The notes beneath the pieces are model-generated. The model saw only the letters and a program-made list of their open reading frames with translations. It was not told the origin of the DNA and did no database searches. Source: Syntrophomonadaceae bacterium (GTDB lineage Bacteria; Bacillota; Syntrophomonadia; Syntrophomonadales; Syntrophothermaceae). Taken from it: a stretch of DNA of 8,895 bases. The stretch spans positions 1 to 8,895 of the forward strand of contig JARYMO010000051.1 of the NCBI GenBank assembly GCA_029907055.1. Reading direction: 5' to 3'. The position numbers and the translations under genes are program-made. Of this stretch, positions 1 through 6,715 are shown in pieces (position 1 is the stretch's first letter; the number at the start of each line of letters is the position of its first letter).

Positions 1-825
1 GGCCGCCGCCACGAACCCGGCCAACCCGGTGAGGCCCACCAGCAGGTCGTTGCCCCCCACGATGACCATCAGGGGAATGCCTGCGCACGCGTTGAGCGTC
101 CCGTGCGCCACCGCCGCCGCCACCACCGAGGAGGCCTGCAGGCGCACGAAGCAGAGCAGGGGGGAGAGCAGCATGCACCAGGCTGTCATCATGAAGACGC
201 CAGCCAGCGGGTGCTGGGGGTAGTTGTGCCCCTGCAGGATGATGGGCGCGTGCCACACTCCCCAGATGAAGCCGATGACCAGCGAGGAAGGCCAGAACCC
301 CAGGGGCGCCAGCTGGTCCTGCAGCAGGCCCCGCCATCCCGCCTCCTCCCCGAAGGCTGCCAGGGCGTTGACGGTGGGTCCGGCCACCAGGGCCGACAGC
401 AAGGCCAGCCACAACGGGTGCACGGGCAGGGCCGCCAGCTGGTCCTTCATCTGCTGCACCTGCTCGGGGGTGAGCACGCTCTGGAAGCGCGCGAACAGGC
501 CGGCCATTTCGGGAGAATACTCCACCCCGGGGATAAGCAGGCTGATGCCCAGCGTGAGCAGCGCCGCCAGCGGCGGCCCCAGCCAGGCAGCCCACCACCA
601 GCGGTTGAGCCGGAAGGATACCCCCAGGGCTACCGGGTCCAGCTCCCTGGCTACCAGCACCTGCACCAGCAGGGCGGCGGTCAGCGGCCCGAACATGTAG
701 CACACCAGCACCAGGGCAGCACCCGGCGAGGTCAGCCGGCCGCCCCCCAGGTAGTAGGCGAGGGCAATCCCCCAGCTGATGCCGAATGCCAGCACCAGGA
801 ACCAGACGATCTTCCTGACGTTCAT
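1..825 (-). CDS. CPBP family intramembrane metalloprotease (partial, runs off the left edge)
   Basis: Polytopic membrane protein of the CPBP/CAAX-protease (Abi) family; 275 codons are visible from ATG at 825, with no stop before the window edge. The N-terminus (residues about 5-25) is hydrophobic, followed by several more membrane segments (about 36-57, 76-98, 138-152 and onward). The family's catalytic motifs are all present in order: the Glu-Glu-x3-Arg motif FGEEAGWRG (E160, E161, R165), an aromatic-x3-His motif WGVWH (H192) followed by Ala-Pro, then GHNYP, and finally HGTLN (H241, N245). Known members are membrane-embedded glutamate-type or metal proteases; bacterial ones act in bacteriocin immunity or signalling, or have no known substrate. 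The substrate here cannot be read. AAGGGG and GGAGGG lie just upstream of the ATG. The gene is divergent from the DUF3160 gene. Only the extreme C-terminus is missing, so the active site looks complete. Confidence 0.9.
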   Translation of the reverse strand, partial: MNVRKIVWFLVLAFGISWGIALAYYLGGGRLTSPGAALVLVCYMFGPLTAALLVQVLVARELDPVALGVSFRLNRWWWAAWLGPPLAALLTLGISLLIPGVEYSPEMAGLFARFQSVLTPEQVQQMKDQLAALPVHPLWLALLSALVAGPTVNALAAFGEEAGWRGLLQDQLAPLGFWPSSLVIGFIWGVWHAPIILQGHNYPQHPLAGVFMMTAWCMLLSPLLCFVRLQASSVVAAAVAHGTLNACAGIPLMVIVGGNDLLVGLTGLAGFVAAA

Positions 826-881
826 GCCCTCCAACCCCTTCCACCCTTGCGGGCCCCCGCCGCCTGTTTCCCCCTGATACC

Positions 882-887
882 ACTATA
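882..887 (-). promoter_or_regulatory. Possible -10 box for the CPBP protease gene
   Basis: Read on the minus strand this is TATAGT, a good -10 match in otherwise GC-rich DNA, about 57 bp upstream of the protease ATG at 825. No recognisable TTGACA-like -35 sits 16-18 bp further upstream, so the call is weak. Confidence 0.25.
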
Positions 888-912
888 CCGCGTTTTTCCT
901 CCCCGTTCCCCC

Positions 913-941
913 TGAAACGAGGGGACGCTCTTCGCGTTTCA
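913..941 (+). repeat. 29-bp interrupted palindrome, copy A (REP-like)
   Basis: The ends are TGAAAC and GTTTCA, perfect inverted complements, around the core AGGGGACGCTCTTC. The arms extend to 9 bp with one mismatch and the loop is 11 nt. It matches copy B (6616-6644) at 27 of 29 positions and copy C (6659-6687) at 25 of 29. All three lie in intergenic DNA. Here it sits in the divergent spacer, beyond the candidate protease promoter. Short dispersed palindromes like this are typical of REP elements mobilised by a TnpA-like (RAYT) transposase elsewhere in the genome; that origin is inferred. Confidence 0.8.
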
Positions 942-958
942 CGGCAGCCCGTGCGGTT

Positions 959-977
959 CTTGCCAATGAGGGGCAAG
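959..977. repeat. Small hairpin CTTGCC / GGCAAG
   Basis: A perfect 6-bp inverted repeat (959-964 and 972-977) with a 7-nt loop lies 18 bp after repeat copy A. It lacks a T-tract, so it is not a classical terminator. It could be an operator half-site pair or chance in GC-rich DNA. Confidence 0.35.
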
Positions 978-1173
978 GAACAGGCGCACGCCCTGGACGC
1001 CCTGGTCCCGGGCTACTGCCTCCTTTCGCCGCAGCTCCTGGCACCGGCCTCCGCTCCCGGAAAGGCCCGCAGCTTTCGGCCAGGAAGGTATCTGGGGGCC
1101 TGGTGTGTAACTACTACAGCAGAGCGGCCTGGGAGGGAAGAGACGAGGAGCGAACGGGAAGGAGCGATGAGCA

Positions 1174-3339
1174 GTGGGTCGTGAATCGCGTGCCCGGCGC
1201 CGGGCATGGGTGGCAGCGGTGCTGGGGCTGGCACTGCTGGTCGGTGGCTGCGGCCGCCCGGCCACGGAGGCGCCAGGGCAGCCAGTGCAGGCGGCAGGCT
1301 TTGCCAGCTACCGGGAGGTGCCGGTGGAGGTGCAGCCGTCCTTGCCGCCCTACCAGGTGGCCGATGGGTTGGCCAACGTCAGCAACCGGGAAGACTTCGA
1401 GTTCTCCCCCCAGGCGCAGGAGCTGCTGGAGAAGAACGCTTTCGTGGTGATGCCCGGCCGCTACTACGAGTTCTTCATGCTCTACGAGAGCAACCGCTAC
1501 GACGGCGTACCCAGTTTCGTCAGCAGCGATGCCCTGCTCCACAACTACCACCTCTTCTTCAGCCACCTGCTGAAATCGGTGGAGGGTGAACATCTCATCC
1601 CCGAGCTGAAGAAGCTCAACGCGGAAATGCTGGCCACCGCCTCCCGACAGTACCAGCGCCTGCGCGGCAGCGAGTGGGAGAACGCGGCCAGGCGCAACCT
1701 GGCCTTCTTCGCCGTCGGTTCACGCCTGCTGGACCCGGCCAGCGCGGTGCCGGGCGTAGTGCGCGGCCCGGTCGAGCAGGAACTGGCGCTCATCGCCGCC
1801 CACGATTCCACCGCCGTTTCTCCGGTGATGGCCATGGGGGCAGCGCCGGACATCCTGGAGAACCTGAAGGAGGACTACACCCAGTACATCCCGCGCGGGC
1901 ACTACACCCGCTCCCAAGAGTTCGCGCGCTACTTCACCGCCATGATGTGGTACGGCCGCCTCACCTTCCGCCTCAAGGACGAGGACGAGACCCGCTCGGC
2001 GGTGCTCATGACCCTGGCGCTGGCGGGGACACCGGCTGAGAAGAGCTGGCAGCACCTCTACGAGGTGACCAGCTTCTTCGTTGGCAAGAGCGATGACCTC
2101 GGCTATCCGCAGTACCGCCAGGCCCTGCGGGAGGCCTACGGCAGGCTGCCTTCGCTCGACGCCCTGGCCGGCGACCGCCAGGGATGGAAGGACTTCCTGC
2201 AGGCTGCCGGCAGGCTGGAACCGCCCCAGCTCAACTCCATCCCCATCTTTGACGAGAACATCCAGCCGGAGCGGGAACGGGAGATCAAGGGGTTCCGCTT
2301 CATGGGGCAGCGCTTCACCCTGGACGCCGCCGTATTCCAGCGCCTCGTCTACCGCGAGGTGGGAGAAAACTCGAGGGGTGAGCGGCGCCTGTTGCCGGCG
2401 GGGCTTGACATCCCGGCCGCCATGGGCTCCCGGCAGGCCTATGCCCTGCTGAGGCAGGCCGGACACACTGACTACCGCAACTACGCGCGCAACATGGAGC
2501 GCCTGCGCGCGTACATTGCCGGCCTGGACCTGTCTGCCTGGACCCAGAACCTGTACTGGTCCTGGCTGTACGCGTTGCGCCCGCTGACCGTGGAGCCCGG
2601 CGAGGGCTACCCCTCCTTCATGCGCAGCAGCGCCTGGCTGCACAAGCAGCTGTCCACCTACCTGGGCAGTTGGATCGAGCTCAAGCACGACACCATTCTC
2701 TACGCCAAGCAGGTGTACGCGGAGATGGGCGGGCCGGAGGACGAGGAGCGGCCGGCCGGCTACGTGGAGCCCATCCCGCACCTCTATGCCCGTTTGGCCG
2801 CGCTGCTGGCCATGACCCGCGAGGGCCTGCAGGCCCGCGGACTGCTTGACCAGCGCGACGGAGAGAGCCTGGAGCGCATGGAAGAGCTCGCCCTCTCGCT
2901 CAAGCGGATTTCCGAAAAGGAGCTGGCGGGCACCGCCCTCACCGCCGAGGAACAGGACCTTATCCGTACCTTCGGCGGACAGCTCGAGCACTTCTGGCTG
3001 GAGGCCCTGCGCGACGAGGGGGTGGTCACCGTCTCCCAACTGTCAGACCATCCCGCCGCACTGGTGGCCGACGTGGCCACTGCGCCCCCGGACACAGTGC
3101 TGGAAGGGGGAACCGGGTACATCTCGGAGATTTACGTGGTGGTACCGGTCGACGGCCAGCTCCGGCTCACCAGGGGTGGGGTCTTCGCCTACTACGAGTT
3201 CCCCTGGCCGGCATCCGACCGCCTGACTGACGAGAAGTGGCACGCCATGCTGGAGCAGGGGACGCAACCGCCGCCCCCCTCGTGGACGCAGGTGTACACC
3301 GGGGCCGGGACGGCACGCGCCATCCCGGCCTGGGAGTAG
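1174..3339 (+). CDS. DUF3160 family lipoprotein
   Basis: A 721-residue protein of the DUF3160 family, whose biochemical function is not established. GTG at 1174 is chosen because AAGGAG (1159-1164) lies 9 nt upstream and the start gives an intact export signal: a basic N-terminus (several Arg in residues 3-10), a hydrophobic stretch (12-23) and a lipobox-like VGGC with Cys26. The mature protein should therefore be lipid-anchored outside the cytoplasmic membrane. The family signature is clear in the first third: the FEFSPQAQELLEKNAFVV region near residue 75, then VSSDALLHNYH with D119, H123 and H126. The remainder is helical, rich in Tyr, Trp and Arg, without further motifs I can name. At 721 residues it looks full length. 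It is first in a tight cluster: the next start is 4 nt after its stop, suggesting translational coupling. Family assignment is firm; function is open. Confidence 0.88.
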   Translation: MGRESRARRRAWVAAVLGLALLVGGCGRPATEAPGQPVQAAGFASYREVPVEVQPSLPPYQVADGLANVSNREDFEFSPQAQELLEKNAFVVMPGRYYEFFMLYESNRYDGVPSFVSSDALLHNYHLFFSHLLKSVEGEHLIPELKKLNAEMLATASRQYQRLRGSEWENAARRNLAFFAVGSRLLDPASAVPGVVRGPVEQELALIAAHDSTAVSPVMAMGAAPDILENLKEDYTQYIPRGHYTRSQEFARYFTAMMWYGRLTFRLKDEDETRSAVLMTLALAGTPAEKSWQHLYEVTSFFVGKSDDLGYPQYRQALREAYGRLPSLDALAGDRQGWKDFLQAAGRLEPPQLNSIPIFDENIQPEREREIKGFRFMGQRFTLDAAVFQRLVYREVGENSRGERRLLPAGLDIPAAMGSRQAYALLRQAGHTDYRNYARNMERLRAYIAGLDLSAWTQNLYWSWLYALRPLTVEPGEGYPSFMRSSAWLHKQLSTYLGSWIELKHDTILYAKQVYAEMGGPEDEERPAGYVEPIPHLYARLAALLAMTREGLQARGLLDQRDGESLERMEELALSLKRISEKELAGTALTAEEQDLIRTFGGQLEHFWLEALRDEGVVTVSQLSDHPAALVADVATAPPDTVLEGGTGYISEIYVVVPVDGQLRLTRGGVFAYYEFPWPASDRLTDEKWHAMLEQGTQPPPPSWTQVYTGAGTARAIPAWE

Positions 3340-3343
3340 AGAG

Positions 3344-3943
3344 GTGACGAAGCGGCGCCAGGCGGCCATCATCCTGGGCGTCACGCTGGTCTTCACCAGC
3401 CTGGCAGCCTGGCTGGGGAGCGTCTACCTGGCCTGCCGGCCCAGCACCACGCTGGTGGAAGAGGAGGGAGACCTCGACGCCGACGGCATCGCCGAGCGCT
3501 ACCGGCTGCAGGCGGGGCAGCTGGAGGTCAGCGAGGGGGATGCGGTCCTGTGGCAGTCGCCTGCTGCGTGGGAGGTCGCCTGCTTCGCCCTGGGGGATGC
3601 CACCGGAGACGGCACCCTGGACCTCTGCCTGTCGGTCTGGAAAGAGGGCAGCTACGGGCACAGTCGCCCGTTCTGGGCAGGAGAGGATGATTCCGCCTAC
3701 GGCAACCACCTGTTCGTGTACCGCGTGGCCCGACGGGGCCTGTACCCCCTCTGGCAGTCCTCGCAGGTGGAGCGCCCGATTACCGCGCTCACTGTCATCG
3801 ATGGCGGTCCGCCGGGCACCTCCTACCTGCTCATCGGCGAGGCCGAGTACGGCTGGCCGGACCAGGTGGGGTGGCACCTGCGCACGCCGTCCCGCACCAC
3901 CGCCTGGCAGTGGAACGGCTGGGGGTTCAGCCGCGTCCAGTGA
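3344..3943 (+). CDS. Membrane-anchored protein with VCBS/FG-GAP-like Asp loops
   Basis: A 199-residue protein from GTG at 3344, 4 nt after the DUF3160 stop; the local ribosome binding site (GGGAG/GAGAG) is poor, so it probably depends on coupling to the upstream gene. The N-terminus is basic (KRR) followed by a hydrophobic segment (about 7-30) ending in Ala-Cys, which fits a membrane anchor or an imperfect lipobox. The outside part has two Asp-rich loops, GDLDADGIAERY (D43, D45, D47) and GDATGDGTLDL (D85, D89, D93), of the sort seen in VCBS/FG-GAP propeller blades, where they bind Ca2+. The middle has SVWKEGSYG and RPFW, and the C-terminus is rich in Trp (WQWNGWGF), a pattern I associate with small conserved proteins in Firmicutes. 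The protein is too short for a full seven-blade propeller. Function is unknown; a partner role for the DUF3160 lipoprotein is inferred from position. Confidence 0.75.
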   Translation: MTKRRQAAIILGVTLVFTSLAAWLGSVYLACRPSTTLVEEEGDLDADGIAERYRLQAGQLEVSEGDAVLWQSPAAWEVACFALGDATGDGTLDLCLSVWKEGSYGHSRPFWAGEDDSAYGNHLFVYRVARRGLYPLWQSSQVERPITALTVIDGGPPGTSYLLIGEAEYGWPDQVGWHLRTPSRTTAWQWNGWGFSRVQ

Positions 3944-3976
3944 GAGCGGCCGGCACGGATGGTGCTTTTTCCCGGG

Positions 3977-3982
3977 AGGAGG
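3977..3982 (+). promoter_or_regulatory. Ribosome binding site that decides the ATPase start
   Basis: AGGAGG lies 8 nt before GTG at 3991. It favours 3991 over the longer in-frame start at 3871, which would overlap the upstream gene by 73 bp and add a 40-residue extension with no family resemblance. Confidence 0.75.
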
Positions 3983-3990
3983 CGAGAGGC

Positions 3991-6597
3991 GTGCAGTGGC
4001 ACCGCATGACAGCAGAACAGGTCCTGCAGCAACTGGGCTCGCGCCCCGGGGGGCTCTCCGCATCCGAGGCAGCGGCACGGCTGGCCCAGGCCGGCCCCAA
4101 CCAGCTGCAGGAGGGCCGCCGGCGCACGCTGGTCGGCATGTTCCTCGACCAGTTCAAGGACTTCATGATCCTCGTGCTGGTGGTGGCTGGCGTTATCTCA
4201 GGGCTGGTGGGCGAGGCCGCCGACGCGGTGGCCATCGTCGTCATCGTGGCACTGAACGCCGTCATCGGCTTCGTCCAGGAGTACCGGGCGGAAAAGGCGA
4301 TGGCGGCGCTGCGCCTGATGGCCGCGCCGCTCTCGACGGTGCGGCGGGACGGCGAACAGACCTTGGTCCCCTCCGTGGAGCTGGTGCCGGGCGACGTCGT
4401 GGTGCTGGAGGCCGGCAACATCATTCCCGCCGACCTGCGCCTCATCGAGGCCGCCCAGTTGCGGGTCGACGAGTCCGCCCTGACGGGTGAATCGCAGCCG
4501 GTGGACAAGCAGGTGGCGCCGGTGCACGACGCGCACGCCTTGCTAGGTGACCGCTACAACATGGCGTACAAGGGCACGGTAGTCACCTACGGGCGGGGGG
4601 CTGGAGTGGTGGTAGCGACCGGGATGGGCACCGAGCTGGGGCGCATCGCGTCGCTGCTGCAGGACGAGGTGCTCAAGACCCCGCTGCAACAGCGGCTGGC
4701 CCGCTTCGGGCAGAGCCTGGCGCTGGCGGTGCTGGCAATCTGCGCGGTGGTCTTCGCGGTGGGGCTCCTGCGTGGAGAATCTCCGCTGCTGATGTTCCTC
4801 ACCGCCGTCAGCCTGGCGGTGGCCGCCATCCCCGAAGCCCTGCCGGCGGTGGTCACCGTCTCGCTGGCCCTGGGAGCCAGGAAGATGGTGGAGGCCAACG
4901 CGCTGGTCAGGCGGCTGCCAGCGGTGGAGACGCTGGGCTCCGTCACCTTCATCTGCACCGACAAGACCGGCACCCTTACCCTCAACCGCATGCGGGTGGA
5001 GCAGGTGTATGCCGACGGCTCATGGTGGACCCTCGGTGAGGCCGCCACCCGCGAGGTTTCTGCCCCCGCCCGGCGCCTGTTCATGGCCATGGCCCTCTCC
5101 ACCGACGTGGTAAAGGGGTCCGACGACGAGATCTTCGGCGACCCCACCGAGGTGGCCCTCTACCAGGCCGCACTGCAGGCCGGGTTTTCCAAGGAATCCC
5201 TGCTGGCCGATTACCCGCGCGTGGCCGAGCTCCCCTTCGACTCCGCGCGCAAGTGCATGACCACCATTCACCGCCACCCGGCAGGGGGATTTATCTCCTT
5301 CTCCAAGGGGGCGCTGGAGAGCCTGCTGCCGGCGTCGGCCGGGGTCCTGACCAGCGGCGGCCTGCACCACCCGCACGTCGCCGACCTGAAGGCCGTCGGC
5401 GACCACATGGCCCTGTCCGGACTGCGCGTGCTGGCCTTCGCCTGTCGGGAACTCGATGCCCTCCCGCCAACTCTCTCGCCTTCCGAGGTGGAGCAGGACC
5501 TGGTGCTGCTGGGGCTGGCGGGCTTGCTGGACCCCCCGCGCCAGGAAGCGCGGGAGGCGGTGGAGGTGTGCAGGCAGGCGGGCATCAGGCCGGTGATGAT
5601 AACCGGGGACCACCCCCTCACGGCGCGCACCATCGCTGCCCGCCTCGGCATCCTCGACGAGGGGGAGGTCATTACCGGGCAGGACCTGGACGAGCTGGGG
5701 GAGGGTGAGCTGAAGCGGCGGGTGCGCGACATCCGCGTCTACGCCCGGGTAGCGCCGGAGCAGAAGCTGGCCATCGTGCGCGCCCTGCAGGACAACGGCG
5801 AATTCGTGGCCATGACTGGAGACGGAGTCAATGACGCCCCGGCCCTGCGCCGGGCGGACATCGGAATCGCCATGGGCGTCACCGGCACCGACGTGGCCAA
5901 GGAAGCCAGCGACCTCATCCTGCTGGACGACAATTTCGCCTCCATCGTGCGGGCCATCCGCGAGGGCAGGAAGATCTACGACAACATCCGCAAGTTCATC
6001 CGTTACACCATGACCTCCAACTCGGCCGAGATCGGGGTCATCTTCCTGGCTCCCTTCCTGGGGCTGCCACTGCCGCTGCTCCCCATCCACATCCTGTGGA
6101 TCAACCTGGTCACCGACGGCCTGCCCGGACTCACCCTGGCCGCCGAACCGGAAGAGAAGGGCATCATGAGCCGCCCGCCCCGCCACCCGCAGGAGAGCGT
6201 GTTCGCCCATGGCGTGACCGCCTACATCCTGTGGGTGGGCTTCCTGATGAGCGCGGTGAGCCTGTTCAGCCAGGCCTGGGCCATCTATCACGGCTGGGAG
6301 CACTGGCAGACCATCGTCTTCACCGTGCTGTGCCTGTCGCAGATGGGCAACGTGCTGGCCGTCCGCTCCGAGCGGGAATCGCTATTCTCCCTCGGCCTGC
6401 TGTCCAACCGGCCTCTGCTGGTCTCGGTGCTGCTGACCCTGCTGCTGCAGATGGCCACCATCTACGTGCCCTTCCTGCAACCGGTCTTCCATACCGCCCC
6501 GCTCAGCGCCGGCGAACTGCTCTTCTGCCTGGCGCTGTCCGCGCTGGTGCTCATCGCCGTCGAACTGCAGAAGGCGCTGCGTCGCCGCCTCTCCTGA
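3991..6597 (+). CDS. Cation-translocating P-type ATPase, Ca2+-type (P2A)
   Basis: An 868-residue ion pump in the cytoplasmic membrane that should couple ATP hydrolysis to cation export, most likely Ca2+ (Mn2+ possible). In order: a cation-ATPase N-domain (about 1-50); TM1-2 (about 58-96); an actuator domain with LTGES (T165-S168, catalytic E167); TM3-4 with IPEALP (E282); the phosphorylation motif DKTGTLT (D324); a nucleotide-binding domain with KGALE (K439) where KGAPE is usual; TGD (538-540); and TGDGVNDAP (D611, D615). TM5 has SNSAE (N677, E680) and TM6 NLVTDG (N705, T708, D709), matching SERCA N768, E771, N796, T799 and D800; E282 matches E309. TM8 has Gln784 where SERCA has E908. Length is normal for bacterial family members. 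ATG at 4006 is another possible start. The gene lies 47 bp after the VCBS-like gene and is probably cotranscribed. Confidence 0.95.
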   Translation: MQWHRMTAEQVLQQLGSRPGGLSASEAAARLAQAGPNQLQEGRRRTLVGMFLDQFKDFMILVLVVAGVISGLVGEAADAVAIVVIVALNAVIGFVQEYRAEKAMAALRLMAAPLSTVRRDGEQTLVPSVELVPGDVVVLEAGNIIPADLRLIEAAQLRVDESALTGESQPVDKQVAPVHDAHALLGDRYNMAYKGTVVTYGRGAGVVVATGMGTELGRIASLLQDEVLKTPLQQRLARFGQSLALAVLAICAVVFAVGLLRGESPLLMFLTAVSLAVAAIPEALPAVVTVSLALGARKMVEANALVRRLPAVETLGSVTFICTDKTGTLTLNRMRVEQVYADGSWWTLGEAATREVSAPARRLFMAMALSTDVVKGSDDEIFGDPTEVALYQAALQAGFSKESLLADYPRVAELPFDSARKCMTTIHRHPAGGFISFSKGALESLLPASAGVLTSGGLHHPHVADLKAVGDHMALSGLRVLAFACRELDALPPTLSPSEVEQDLVLLGLAGLLDPPRQEAREAVEVCRQAGIRPVMITGDHPLTARTIAARLGILDEGEVITGQDLDELGEGELKRRVRDIRVYARVAPEQKLAIVRALQDNGEFVAMTGDGVNDAPALRRADIGIAMGVTGTDVAKEASDLILLDDNFASIVRAIREGRKIYDNIRKFIRYTMTSNSAEIGVIFLAPFLGLPLPLLPIHILWINLVTDGLPGLTLAAEPEEKGIMSRPPRHPQESVFAHGVTAYILWVGFLMSAVSLFSQAWAIYHGWEHWQTIVFTVLCLSQMGNVLAVRSERESLFSLGLLSNRPLLVSVLLTLLLQMATIYVPFLQPVFHTAPLSAGELLFCLALSALVLIAVELQKALRRRLS

Positions 6598-6615
6598 CAC
6601 GAGGGGGGCTGCACT

Positions 6616-6644
6616 TGAAACAAGGGGACGCTCTTCTCGTTTCA
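6616..6644 (+). repeat. 29-bp interrupted palindrome, copy B (REP-like)
   Basis: The ends are TGAAAC and GTTTCA with the core AAGGGGACGCTCTTCT. It begins 19 bp after the ATPase stop and is 27/29 identical to both copy A and copy C. The transcript could form a 9-bp-arm hairpin with one A-C mismatch and an 11-nt loop. No T-tract follows, so it is not a standard intrinsic terminator, though it could protect or pause the transcript end. Confidence 0.85.
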
Positions 6645-6658
6645 GTCGATGCCGCCCC

Positions 6659-6687
6659 TGGAACAAGGGGACGCGCTTCTCGTTTCA
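6659..6687 (+). repeat. 29-bp interrupted palindrome, copy C (REP-like)
   Basis: This is a second tandem copy, same orientation, starting 43 bp after copy B with a 14-bp spacer between them. It differs from B at two positions: the left arm starts TGGAAC, and the core has GACGCGC for GACGCTC. Both B and C are followed by GTCG, so the repeated unit may extend past the palindrome. It ends 28 bp before the next gene's ATG. Confidence 0.85.
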
Positions 6688-6715
6688 GTCGCGGCTGGAA
6701 AGGAGGTCAGGGAAC

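Larger units (their letters stand above)
826..1173. other. Divergent intergenic spacer, 348 bp
   Basis: This spacer separates the minus-strand protease from the plus-strand DUF3160 operon, so promoters for both should lie here. What I can see is one 29-bp interrupted palindrome (913-941), a perfect 6-bp-stem hairpin (959-977), a minus-strand TATAGT (882-887), and the AAGGAG ribosome binding site of the DUF3160 gene (1159-1164). Short open frames exist on both strands, but their composition is Pro/Arg/Ser-rich without family signals, so I call no gene. I recognise no riboswitch and found no convincing plus-strand -35/-10 pair. Confidence 0.6.

Noticed and set aside
103..915. Long plus-strand open frame opposite the protease gene (270 codons)
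   Set aside because: Its translation is low-complexity and rich in Gln, Gly, Pro and His. The opposite strand encodes a protein with all CPBP motifs, so this is an antisense shadow of GC-rich coding DNA.
939..1265. Short overlapping open frames on both strands of the divergent spacer (including 951-1184 plus)
   Set aside because: Pro/Arg/Ser-rich composition, no convincing ribosome binding site and no family resemblance; one runs into the start of the DUF3160 gene.
1720..3039. 439-codon minus-strand open frame inside the DUF3160 gene
   Set aside because: Gln/Gly/His/Val-rich with no family features; the plus strand carries the DUF3160 signature, lipobox and ribosome binding site.
3871..3990. 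N-terminal extension of the ATPase to a start at 3871
   Set aside because: It would overlap the upstream gene and add 40 residues that are the out-of-frame reading of that gene; AGGAGG sits correctly before GTG at 3991.
5020..6303. 427-codon minus-strand open frame inside the ATPase gene
   Set aside because: It is complementary to the P-domain and TM5-TM6 motifs of the ATPase, and its own translation has no recognisable domain.
6616..6644. Copy B as an intrinsic terminator of the ATPase operon
   Set aside because: The hairpin is followed by GTCGATG, not a T-run, and the same palindrome occurs in the divergent spacer where a plus-strand terminator makes no sense.
913..6687. CRISPR array made of the 29-bp repeats
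   Set aside because: Only two copies are adjacent, the spacer between them is 14 bp, the third copy is over 5 kb away, and no cas gene is present.
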